Positions 1 through 6,713 of a stretch of DNA of 64,000 nucleotides are shown piece by piece. Within the stretch, counting starts at the first letter, position 1; the number at the start of each line of letters is the position of its first letter. The stretch spans positions 434,001-498,000 of the forward strand of contig NZ_JACCBJ010000001.1 of the NCBI RefSeq assembly GCF_013408745.1, in the 5' to 3' direction. A program made the position numbers and the translations under genes. Source of the DNA: Leifsonia soli. GTDB lineage: Bacteria; Actinomycetota; Actinomycetes; Actinomycetales; Microbacteriaceae. Below the pieces are notes generated by a model, which saw only the letters and a program-made list of their open reading frames with translations, had not been told where the DNA came from and did no database searches.

Positions 1-2
1 GC

Positions 3-866
3 CGTGTCCGTGCCATGGCCGACGAGAACGGCGAGGCCGTCTTCGAGGCCGCCCCGTCGCGTCCGGTCCAGGTGCAGGGTCTCTCCAGCGTCCCGCGAGC
101 CGGCGACGTGTTCCTCGTCACCGAGGAGGACCGCACCGCCCGTCAGATCGCCGAGAAGCGTGAGGCGGCGGAGCGCAACGCGCAGCTGGCGAAGGCCCGC
201 AAGCGCATCTCGCTCGAGGACTTCACCCGCGCTCTGGAAGAGGGCAAGGTCGAGGCGCTCAACCTCATCATCAAGGGCGACGTGTCCGGTGCCGTGGAGG
301 CGCTGGAGGAGTCGCTCATGAAGATCGAGGTGGACGACTCGGTGAGCCTCCGCATCCTGCACCGCGGCGTCGGCGCGATCACCGAGTCGGACATCGACCT
401 GGCGACCATCGACAACGCGATCGTGATCGGCTTCAACGTCCGCCCGGACGTGAAGGCGCGCGAGCGTGCCGCCCGCGAGGGTGTGGATGTGCGCTTCTAC
501 TCGGTCATCTACAACGCCATCGAGGACATCGAGAACTCGCTGAAGGGCATGCTCAAGCCCGAGTTCGAAGAGGTCCAGTCCGGTGTCGCCGAGATCCGCG
601 AGGTGTTCCGCTCCTCGAAGTTCGGCAACATCGCCGGTGTCATCGTCCGCTCCGGGACGATCACGCGAAACGCCAAGGCGCGGGTCATCCGCGACGGCGT
701 GGTGGTGGGGGACAACCTCGCCATCGAGTCGCTGCGCCGGTTCAAGGACGACGTCACCGAGGTCCGTACGGACTTCGAGGCCGGTATCGGTCTCGGGAAG
801 TACAACGACATCCAGATCGGCGACGAGATCGAGACGACCGAGCTTCGCGAGAAGCCTCGCGTCTGA
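3..866 (+). CDS. infB: Translation initiation factor IF-2, C-terminal part (5' end outside window)
   Basis: This is the 3' end of the gene for the GTPase that brings initiator tRNA to the ribosome. The visible 287 residues run in frame from the window edge, so no start codon is given. They cover the end of domain II, the C1 domain and the tRNA-binding C2 domain; the stretch [19 protein letters not shown] and the [13 protein letters not shown] that follows are typical of the C2 barrel. The GTPase domain lies upstream of the window. The rbfA gene follows after 57 bases, the usual order nusA-infB-rbfA. The gap contains a short GC inverted repeat (GGCCGGTGGC and GCCACCGGCC, about 883-902), which may attenuate or terminate transcription. 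Confidence 0.97.
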   Translation, partial: RVRAMADENGEAVFEAAPSRPVQVQGLSSVPRAGDVFLVTEEDRTARQIAEKREAAERNAQLAKARKRISLEDFTRALEEGKVEALNLIIKGDVSGAVEALEESLMKIEVDDSVSLRILHRGVGAITESDIDLATIDNAIVIGFNVRPDVKARERAAREGVDVRFYSVIYNAIEDIENSLKGMLKPEFEEVQSGVAEIREVFRSSKFGNIAGVIVRSGTITRNAKARVIRDGVVVGDNLAIESLRRFKDDVTEVRTDFEAGIGLGKYNDIQIGDEIETTELREKPRV

Positions 867-882
867 GTCGAGAGGATGGCCG

Positions 883-902
883 GTGGCATCGCCACCGGCC
901 AT
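883..902. terminator. Short GC hairpin between infB and rbfA
   Basis: GGCCGGTGGC is followed at once by GCCACCGGCC, a perfect 10-bp inverted repeat with almost no loop. No T-run follows, so an intrinsic terminator is uncertain; attenuation or mRNA processing is equally possible. Confidence 0.4.
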
Positions 903-923
903 CTTGTCTGAGAGGAGTACCCC

Positions 924-1427
924 ATGGCTGATCCGGCACGCGCGAGGAAGCTCGCGGACAGGATCAAGGAGATCATCGCCAAGCGTCTCGATCGCGGCCT
1001 CCGCGACCCGCGCCTCGGCTTCGTGACCATCACGGACGTCCAGGTGACCGGCGACCTGCAGCACGCCACCGTGTTCTACACGGTGTACGGCACCGAGCAG
1101 GAGCGCGAGGACAGCGCCGCCGCCCTGAAGGCGGCGACCGGCATGCTCCGCAGCGAGGTCGGCAAGAACATCACGGCCCGGCTCACGCCGACGCTGGAGT
1201 TCCAGCTCGACGCCATCCCGGAGAACGCCGCGCAGATCGAGAGCCTGCTCCGCGAGGCGCGGGAGCGGGACGCCGAGGTCGCCGGCCTCGCGGCCTCCGC
1301 GAACTACGCGGGTGACGAGGACCCGTACGTCAAGCCCCGCGAGTTCGAGGACGACGACGAGGACGACTTCGACGACGAGGACGACGACGAGGCAGACGAC
1401 GAAGAGTCCGGCGTCGAGAAGCACTGA
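924..1427 (+). CDS. rbfA: 30S ribosome-binding factor RbfA with acidic C-terminal tail
   Basis: RbfA binds the 30S subunit during late maturation of 16S rRNA. The 167-residue product opens with ADPARARKLADRIKEIIAKR and has the family segment DPRLGFVTITDVQVTGDLQHA around residues 29-50, forming the KH-like fold. After about residue 133 the chain becomes an extended Asp/Glu run of about 30 residues, likely disordered; such acidic tails are common in actinobacterial RbfA. The start follows a GAGAGGAG ribosome site. The gene is downstream of infB, but truB, its normal next partner, is displaced by 5.3 kb. Confidence 0.96.
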   Translation: MADPARARKLADRIKEIIAKRLDRGLRDPRLGFVTITDVQVTGDLQHATVFYTVYGTEQEREDSAAALKAATGMLRSEVGKNITARLTPTLEFQLDAIPENAAQIESLLREARERDAEVAGLAASANYAGDEDPYVKPREFEDDDEDDFDDEDDDEADDEESGVEKH

Positions 1428-1459
1428 CCGCCGCGCCGGGTCGGCTCTAGGCTGACGGC

Positions 1460-1750
1460 ATGTTCGCCGTCTCGTACTACGATGCCGACCCCGACGCGGG
1501 TCCTGAGCACTTCCAGCGTCTCGTCGAGACGTACCCGCGCCACCGCGCCTACCTCGACGAGTTCGCCACCGGCGGCGATGTGCTGATGATCGGCACCTTC
1601 GGCGATCCCGCCACGCAGGGCTCCATGGCGATCTTCCGCAGCAGGGATGCCGCGGAGCGCTTCATCGCGGGCGACCCGTTCGTCACGGAGGGGCTGGTCT
1701 TCCGTATACGCATCCAGGACTGGGATCCGCTGGTATTCTCGCAGAGCTGA
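1460..1750 (+). CDS. YciI-like (YCII-related) small protein
   Basis: A 96-residue protein of the YCII/DGPF-like ferredoxin-like barrel family; the substrate is unknown. Visible family features are the opening FAVSYYDADPDAGPEH, the conserved His-Arg in PRHRAYLDEF, and the ending DPFVTEGLVFRIRIQDWDP. A TAGGCT hexamer at 1448-1453 lies exactly 6 bases before the ATG and there is no ribosome site, so the mRNA is probably leaderless. The gene faces mutY with only 37 bases between the stops, and those bases are a heptamer repeat that begins at this gene's stop codon. Confidence 0.8.
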   Translation: MFAVSYYDADPDAGPEHFQRLVETYPRHRAYLDEFATGGDVLMIGTFGDPATQGSMAIFRSRDAAERFIAGDPFVTEGLVFRIRIQDWDPLVFSQS

Positions 1751-1781
1751 CGGCCGACGGCTGACGGCTGACGGCCGAGCG
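1747..1781. repeat. Heptamer tandem repeat starting at a stop codon
   Basis: Five units of 7 bases (CTGACGG, CCGACGG, CTGACGG, CTGACGG, CCGAGCG) fill the gap between two convergent genes. The first unit contains the TGA stop of the YciI-like gene. Confidence 0.75.
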
Positions 1782-1787
1782 GGCCGC

Positions 1788-2651
1788 TCAGGGCAGGGTG
1801 TAGCCGCCCTCCGCCGCGACCGCGAGGCCGTCGGCGAGGAGACCCGCGAGCGCGCGGTCGCGCTGAGCGGCATCCGGCCACACCGCCTCGAGCTCGGCCG
1901 CGGTCACCGGGATGTGCGACCCGCGCAGTTCGGCGAGGATGCGCCCGCGCACCTGGCGGTCGCTGCCTTCGTAGCGCTTCTGCACGGCCTTCTTCGGTCC
2001 GTCGTACGCGGGATAGCCGGCCTGACGCCACGCGCAGCGCGCGGCCACCGGGCACGCGTCGCAGCGCGGTGTGCGGGCGACGCACACGATCGCGCCCAGC
2101 TCCATCATCCCGGCGTTGAACGCGGCCGACGCCGCGCGGTCCTCCGGCAGCAACGCCTCCATCGCGGCAAGATCGCGCTTCCCGGGCGGTCCCGGCTCCG
2201 CCTGACCGTCGATCGCCCGTGCGATGACGCGGCGGATGTTCGTGTCGACGACCGGGTGGCGGTTGCCGTAGGCGAAGACCGCGACGGCCCTCGCCGTGTA
2301 GTCGCCGATGCCGGGGAGCGCGAGCAGCGCATCCACATCCTCCGGCACGACGCCGTCGTGCTGCTCGGTGATCGCGACCGCGGCCGCATGCAGCCACAGG
2401 GCGCGGCGCGGGTAGCCGAGCGACTGCCAGGCGCGCACCGCCTCTCCCGGCGGCACGGCGGCCAGGGCGGCCGGGGTCGGCCAGCGGGTCAGCCACTCCT
2501 CGAGGCGCGGGATGACGCGCGTGACCGGCGTCTGCTGCAGCATGAACTCGCTGACGAGGGTGCCCCAGGGCGTGAAACCGTCGCGCCGCCACGGCAGGTC
2601 GCGCCGGTTGGCGTGGTACCAGTCCACCACCGATCGGGCGAAGTCGTGCAT
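1788..2651 (-). CDS. mutY: A/G-specific adenine glycosylase MutY
   Basis: MutY removes adenine mispaired with 8-oxoguanine or guanine in base-excision repair. The 287-residue product has the catalytic Glu in SEFMLQQTPVTRV (about residue 35), the helix-hairpin-helix LPGIGDYTARAVAVF (about 110-125), the catalytic Asp in VVDTNIRR (about 134), and the iron-sulfur cysteines spaced C-x6-C-x2-C-x5-C at about 193-209. The C-terminal region is only about 75 residues, shorter than the NUDIX-like 8-oxoG reader of E. coli MutY. TAGCCT lies 6 bases before the ATG, so the mRNA looks leaderless. The promoter is back to back with that of the divergent kinase-like gene. Confidence 0.95.
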   Translation of the reverse strand: MHDFARSVVDWYHANRRDLPWRRDGFTPWGTLVSEFMLQQTPVTRVIPRLEEWLTRWPTPAALAAVPPGEAVRAWQSLGYPRRALWLHAAAVAITEQHDGVVPEDVDALLALPGIGDYTARAVAVFAYGNRHPVVDTNIRRVIARAIDGQAEPGPPGKRDLAAMEALLPEDRAASAAFNAGMMELGAIVCVARTPRCDACPVAARCAWRQAGYPAYDGPKKAVQKRYEGSDRQVRGRILAELRGSHIPVTAAELEAVWPDAAQRDRALAGLLADGLAVAAEGGYTLP

Positions 2652-2657
2652 GCATCG

Positions 2658-2684
2658 AGGCTAACCGGTGGCACGGCCTATGCT
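2658..2684. promoter_or_regulatory. Back-to-back leaderless -10 hexamers
   Basis: The 39-base gap between mutY and the divergent kinase-like gene carries two -10 type hexamers. TAGCCT (minus strand, 2658-2663) is 6 bases before the mutY ATG. TATGCT (plus strand, 2679-2684) is 6 bases before the ATG at 2691. Both spacings are what a leaderless transcript needs. Confidence 0.6.
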
Positions 2685-2690
2685 CGTCGC

Positions 2691-3275
2691 ATGATGCTTC
2701 CTCCGACGCCGCGTGTGCTGTTCCTGCGCGCGCTGGTCGGCGACATCCGCGCGGTCTCGCCGGTGGGCCGGGTGATCGTCGGGGTCGACGGAGGCACGCA
2801 GGGCGGTCCTTTCGCGGACGACCTCGCCCTGGTCTTCCGAGAGGCAGGAGCGGACACGTTCCGGGCCCGCCTCGCGGACTTCCACACCTCGCGGTCGTAC
2901 CGGACGCGCCTCGGACCGGAGACCGAGGCGAGCTACTACCGCGACGCCTACGACTACGTGGCCCTGCGGCGCGTGCTGCTCGACCCGTTCCGGCTGGGCG
3001 GCAGCGCCGGGTTCCAGACCGCGGCCTACGACGAGGAGCGGGACCAGCCGGTCGAGGCCCGCTGGCTGTCGGCCGGTCAGGATGCGGTGCTCGTCGTCGA
3101 CGGGGAGTTCGTGCTGCGGCCGTCGCTGCGCGATGCCTGGAACACCTCCATCCTGCTCGTGAACGCGCTGCAGGAGACGGTGTACCTCGACGACGCCCGG
3201 CCGCTCGCGCACGCCGATCATCTGGTCGACGACTCCGAGCCGGAGCTTCCGCTGCGCATCGACCGCGCGCTCTGA
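2691..3275 (+). CDS. Uridine kinase-like protein with a degenerate P-loop
   Basis: The 194-residue product resembles small actinobacterial uridine/nucleoside kinase-like P-loop proteins: VIVGVDGGTQGGPFADDLA at about residues 24-42, a mid region YYRDAYDYVALRRVLLDP, and the closing VYLDDARPLAHADHLVDD. The Walker A position reads GVDGGTQGGP instead of G-x-D-G-x-x-G-K-[ST], so the phosphate-binding Lys and Ser/Thr are absent. ATP binding is therefore doubtful and it may be a pseudokinase. The start has TATGCT 6 bases upstream and no ribosome site. It is divergent from mutY. The stop codon is the first base group of a 15-bp tandem array. Confidence 0.65.
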   Translation: MMLPPTPRVLFLRALVGDIRAVSPVGRVIVGVDGGTQGGPFADDLALVFREAGADTFRARLADFHTSRSYRTRLGPETEASYYRDAYDYVALRRVLLDPFRLGGSAGFQTAAYDEERDQPVEARWLSAGQDAVLVVDGEFVLRPSLRDAWNTSILLVNALQETVYLDDARPLAHADHLVDDSEPELPLRIDRAL

Positions 3276-3345
3276 GTTCGCGCGCTCTGAGTTCGCGCGC
3301 TCTGAGTTCGCGCGCTCTGAGTTCGCGCGCTCTGAGTTCGCACGC
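3271..3345. repeat. 15-bp x5 tandem repeat containing the stop codon
   Basis: Five copies of TCTGAGTTCGCGCGC stand head to tail; the last has one change (CACGC). The first copy holds the TGA stop of the kinase-like gene, so the stop codon itself is repeated in frame five times. It lies between that gene and the convergent panE. Confidence 0.95.
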
Positions 3346-3360
3346 TCGGGGGCCCGCTGG

Positions 3361-4365
3361 TCACGCCAGCAGGGGACGCATCCGCTCGTGGACCTGGTCG
3401 GGGGAGAGGAACGTGCCGGTGCGCTCCACCTCGTGGACCAGGGCGGTGATCGCCGCGTTGACCGGCGCCTCGATGCCGGCGGTGCGGGCCTCGTCGACGA
3501 CGGCGCCGTTCAGGTAGTCGATCTCGGTGAGCTGACCGCGGCGGATGCTCTGCAGCGTCGATCCCGGGTTCGGGGTCGACCCCATCCGCCGCTTCATGAG
3601 CAGGGGAACGGCCTGCGCCGCCCAGCGCGGCGCCCGCGCGACCACGCGGAGGATGCGGTCGTCGAGGCCCTGGATGCTGCCGTAGCGCACCCCGCGCGCG
3701 TAGCCGACGCGGGTGGCCTCCTGCAGGCTCGCCGTGACGACCGCCCGCAGTCGCCGGTCGCCGAGCACCTGCTGCGCGCTGAGACCGGTGATCGCGGGGA
3801 GGGCGTTGATCTGGTTGACCATCAGCTTGGTCCACTGCGCGCCGGTGAAGTTGTCGATCGCGAACGCGGGCATGGCGGCGTCGAGGATGCGCGCGGCGTC
3901 GACGGCCGCTTGCGGTGGCGGGCCGTCTCCGGCGCCGAGGTAGGTGTTGGCCGTCGTTGTGACGGAGACGAGGCCGGGGGAGAGGTAGCTCGCGGCGTAC
4001 AGCGCGAGGGCGCCGACGCAGTCGGATCCCGGCAGCAGCTGCTCCGCCTCGCGGAGACCGGCGAGGCCGTTCTGCACGACCACGACGGTGATGCCGTCGA
4101 GGACGGCGGCGTTGGCGCGGATCGCAGCGGGCGCATCCTGGGCCTTCGTGGTGACGAACGCCAGCTCCGGGCGGGTCTGGAGGGTCTCCGCGGCGGCGAT
4201 CCGCGCCGTGTGGGAGCCGCATCCTCCGTCGAGCCGCAGGCCCCCGTCGCGGATGGCCGCCAGCTGCTCGCCCCGGGCGGTCACCTCGACGAGGTGTCCG
4301 ACGCGATCGAGGAGCGCGGCGATCGTCCCGCCGATGGCTCCCGCTCCGATCACGCCGATACGCAC
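3361..4365 (-). CDS. panE: 2-dehydropantoate 2-reductase (ketopantoate reductase family)
   Basis: Catalyses NADPH-dependent reduction of 2-dehydropantoate to pantoate for coenzyme A synthesis. The 334-residue product starts with the Rossmann motif IGVIGAGAIGGTIA (residues 3-16) and has the C-terminal ketopantoate reductase domain with the catalytic Lys in WTKLMVNQINALPA (about 171) and the closing TEIDYLNGAV. The start is GTG, with TAGGCT 7 bases ahead on the minus strand. The family also contains other 2-oxoacid reductases, so the substrate is inferred. A stop-adjacent palindrome lies just upstream of this gene but belongs to the 3' end of the next leftward gene. Confidence 0.88.
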   Translation of the reverse strand: MRIGVIGAGAIGGTIAALLDRVGHLVEVTARGEQLAAIRDGGLRLDGGCGSHTARIAAAETLQTRPELAFVTTKAQDAPAAIRANAAVLDGITVVVVQNGLAGLREAEQLLPGSDCVGALALYAASYLSPGLVSVTTTANTYLGAGDGPPPQAAVDAARILDAAMPAFAIDNFTGAQWTKLMVNQINALPAITGLSAQQVLGDRRLRAVVTASLQEATRVGYARGVRYGSIQGLDDRILRVVARAPRWAAQAVPLLMKRRMGSTPNPGSTLQSIRRGQLTEIDYLNGAVVDEARTAGIEAPVNAAITALVHEVERTGTFLSPDQVHERMRPLLA

Positions 4366-4375
4366 GCGCTCCAGC

Positions 4376-5929
4376 CTAACCGCGGCGCGCCACCCACCGT
4401 CGAGTCCGCAGATTTTGCACGCGACGCGCCGTGGCGGTGTGCAAAGTTCGCGGACTCGACGGCGGGGTCAGTCGGCGAGGACGGGGATGGGTTCGGCGTC
4501 GGCGAGGGCGGATGCGGCCCGCTGCCCGGCGGCCGGGCAGCGCCAGCGAGATCAGCGCGGCCGCGCCGAGGACTCCGGCGCCGACCCAGACGGCGGGGAT
4601 CGCCGCATCCACATAGCCGGTCGGGGTGAGCGTGCCGCCCGCGCCGGTGAACACCGCGGTCAGGACGGCGACGCCGAGAGCGACTCCGACCTCCCGGAGC
4701 GTGGAGTTCGTCCCGGATGCCTTTGCGTGGTCGGCCGGCCGCATGTTCGCGAGCACCGCCGTCGAGCTGGGGGCGAAGACGAGGCCCATGCCGATCCCGG
4801 CCAGCAGGAACGGCGGCCACATCTCCGAGTAGGGCAGCGTGGCCGACAGGGTGAGGGCGATCCAGCCCATCGCGACGGCGAGCAGGACGAGGCCGGCGAC
4901 GACCGGGAGGCGCGTGCCGGTGCGCGACGACAGCAGACCGGTGAGCGGTGCGACGACCATCGGGGCGAGGGTCCACGGCATCGTCATCACGCCCGCCTCG
5001 AGCGGCGTGTGGCCCTGCACGACCTGCAGGAACTGGATGAGGATGAAGATCGCCCCGAAGATGCCGAAGCTGAAGGTCACGCCGACGAGGTTGGCCACCG
5101 TGAAGCTGCGGTCGCGGAACAGCCGGAGGGGCAGCAGCGGCGCCGCCGTGCGCGACTCCCAGAGGACGAAGGCCACCAGCAGCGCGGCGCCCGCGATGAG
5201 CGGGATCAGCACCTCGGCGCTTCCCCATCCCGCGTCGTTCCCGCGCACGATCGCCCAGACCACTCCGAGCACGCCGGGGGCGGCGAGCAGCAGGCCGACG
5301 ACGTCGGCCCTGACTCGGGCGCCGAAGCTGTTCGGCAGGGCGAGAAGCACCAGCGGGACGGCGATCACGCCGAGCGGGACGTTGAGCCAGAAGATGGCCT
5401 GCCAGTTCCATCCCTCCACCACGGCCCCGCCGATGAGCGGACCGAGAGCGACGCCGAGTCCCGAGATGCCGCCCCAGATGCCGATGGCGGCGGGGCGCAT
5501 GCGCTCGCTCACACTCCCGGCGAGCAGGGTCAGCGACAGGGGGAGGAGGGCTGCGGCGCCGGCGCCCTGCAGCGCGCGGGCGCCGATGAGCTGCCACGGC
5601 TCGGTGGAGAGCGCGGCTGCCGCACTGGCGAGGGTGAAGACGGCGATGCCGCCGAGGAAGACGGAGCGCCGGCCGAGCCGGTCGCCCAGGCCGACCGCCA
5701 TCAGCATCAGCGTCGCGAAGGTGAGGGTGTACGCGTTGACCACCCACTGCAGCTCCTCGATGGAGGCGCTGAGGTCTTTCGCGATCACCGGCAGCGCGCT
5801 GGTGACGACCAGGTTGTCGAGGGTCGCCATGAACATGGGCAGCGAGGCGGCGACGATCGCCAGCCAGATCGGGATGCGCCGGGAGCGGGCGGTCGTGCCG
5901 CCGGCGTCGCGGGTGAGGGGAGCGGACAT
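4376..5929 (-). CDS. DHA2-type MFS drug efflux transporter, 3' end probably frameshifted
   Basis: A membrane exporter of the drug:H+ antiporter-2 (EmrB/QacA) group with about 14 hydrophobic segments. Visible motifs are MATLDNLVVTSALPVIAKDL in the first helix, GDRLGRRSVFLGG (motif A) and GIWGGISGLGVALGPLIGG (motif C). The ATG at 5929 is preferred over a TTG at 5941 because GGAGG lies 7 bases before it. The open frame ends in an Arg-rich tail that is translated from the palindrome and stops at TAG 4376. In the next frame the tail reads QRAASALADAEPIPVLAD and stops at TGA 4468, exactly at the palindrome edge. A one-base insertion near 4520-4545 is therefore likely. The divergent TetR gene should control it. 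Confidence 0.85.
   Translation of the reverse strand: MSAPLTRDAGGTTARSRRIPIWLAIVAASLPMFMATLDNLVVTSALPVIAKDLSASIEELQWVVNAYTLTFATLMLMAVGLGDRLGRRSVFLGGIAVFTLASAAAALSTEPWQLIGARALQGAGAAALLPLSLTLLAGSVSERMRPAAIGIWGGISGLGVALGPLIGGAVVEGWNWQAIFWLNVPLGVIAVPLVLLALPNSFGARVRADVVGLLLAAPGVLGVVWAIVRGNDAGWGSAEVLIPLIAGAALLVAFVLWESRTAAPLLPLRLFRDRSFTVANLVGVTFSFGIFGAIFILIQFLQVVQGHTPLEAGVMTMPWTLAPMVVAPLTGLLSSRTGTRLPVVAGLVLLAVAMGWIALTLSATLPYSEMWPPFLLAGIGMGLVFAPSSTAVLANMRPADHAKASGTNSTLREVGVALGVAVLTAVFTGAGGTLTPTGYVDAAIPAVWVGAGVLGAAALISLALPGRRAAGRIRPRRRRTHPRPRRLTPPSSPRTLHTATARRVQNLRTRRWVARRG
4393..4467. repeat. Stop-adjacent palindrome, GTCGAGTCCGC family, copy 1
   Basis: The left arm CCACCGTCGAGTCCGC and right arm GCGGACTCGACGGCGGG enclose a second inner stem (TTTTGCAC and GTGCAAAG). 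The right end touches a TCA (TGA on the minus strand) at 4468-4470. In the other four copies such a TGA is the real stop codon of a leftward gene; here it is one frame off the open frame of the efflux gene. Confidence 0.9.
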
Positions 5930-5966
5930 GCACGCCTCCAAGAGAGATGGTCGTCGGGAAATGTGG

Positions 5967-6010
5967 TTATCGGATGATTACAAGAGCTGACACTAGTAAT
6001 CGGCTGATAA
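5967..6010. promoter_or_regulatory. Paired TetR-type operators between efflux gene and regulator
   Basis: Two 14-bp imperfect palindromes, TTATCGGATGATTA (5967-5980) and TAATCGGCTGATAA (5997-6010), lie 30 bp apart and are also inverted relative to each other, so the whole block is a larger dyad. The second overlaps TAACCT (6008-6013), a -10 candidate 7 bases before the tetR GTG. This suits autorepression and repression of the exporter. Confidence 0.75.
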
Positions 6011-6020
6011 CCTGTCAAGC

Positions 6021-6713
6021 GTGACAGACAAGATCAGCGAGAGGATCCCGTCGGCCGAGCGCCGCGAGCAGATCCTCGAAGCGGCCAGCCGGGTGTTCGG
6101 CGAGCGCGGCTACTTCGGCGCGACGACCGACCAGATCGCGAAGGCGGCCGGAATCAGCCAGCCGTACGTGGTCCGCATGTTCGGCGGCAAGGAGAACCTG
6201 TTCGTCGGTGTGCTCTCGCGGTCGCTGGAGCGTCTGCTCGTCGCCTTCACCCGCACGCTGGAGGACTGGAAGGCGGAGGGCTCGCCCGCGGCCGCCGCCG
6301 CCGTCGTCAGCGATGGCACGCCGGTCGCCGGCGGGCACGGAGAGATCGGCCGTCGCCTGGGCCTCGCCTACGTGAACCTGATCGAGGACCGCGGACTCCT
6401 GCTGTCGCTCATGCAGGCGTTCAGCATGGGCCAGGACCCGACCATCGGCGCGAAGGCGCGCGACGGCTTCCTGGCGATCTACCGCCTGCTGCGCGACGAG
6501 GCCGGCTTCACGCCCGAGCAGACGCGCTCCTTCCTCGCCGAGGGGATGCTGCTCAACACGCTCCTGGGACTGCGGCTGCCCGACGAGTACGGCCGGGACG
6601 AGGCGGCGACGGAGCTGCTGGAGTGCACGTTCCGCACCAAGCTGGAACTGGTCCTGGGGGTGGCCGCCGAGAACGGCGCCGCCTCCGCCCCGGCGAAGGC
6701 GCAGGGCGCATGA
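6021..6713 (+). CDS. TetR-family repressor, divergent from the efflux pump
   Basis: A 230-residue regulator. The N-terminal HTH is clear: RREQILEAASRVFGERGYFG, then ATTDQIAKAAGISQPYVVRMF and GGKENLF (about residues 14-62). The C-terminal part is helical and would bind an effector. The GTG start is set by TAACCT 7 bases upstream, and paired palindromic operators cover this promoter. Its natural partner is the divergent DHA2 exporter. The last codons overlap the truB start by ATGA, so a regulator gene is translationally coupled to a tRNA modification gene. Confidence 0.93.
   Translation: MTDKISERIPSAERREQILEAASRVFGERGYFGATTDQIAKAAGISQPYVVRMFGGKENLFVGVLSRSLERLLVAFTRTLEDWKAEGSPAAAAAVVSDGTPVAGGHGEIGRRLGLAYVNLIEDRGLLLSLMQAFSMGQDPTIGAKARDGFLAIYRLLRDEAGFTPEQTRSFLAEGMLLNTLLGLRLPDEYGRDEAATELLECTFRTKLELVLGVAAENGAASAPAKAQGA

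Noticed and set aside
3271..3345. Possible CRISPR array
   Set aside because: The 15-bp units are directly head to tail with no spacers and there are no cas genes.
4393..4467. GTCGAG palindromes as ordinary rho-independent terminators
   Set aside because: No T-run follows either arm in any copy, and copies 1 and 4 also lie directly upstream of a gene start or its control region; they may still affect termination but do not fit the standard model.
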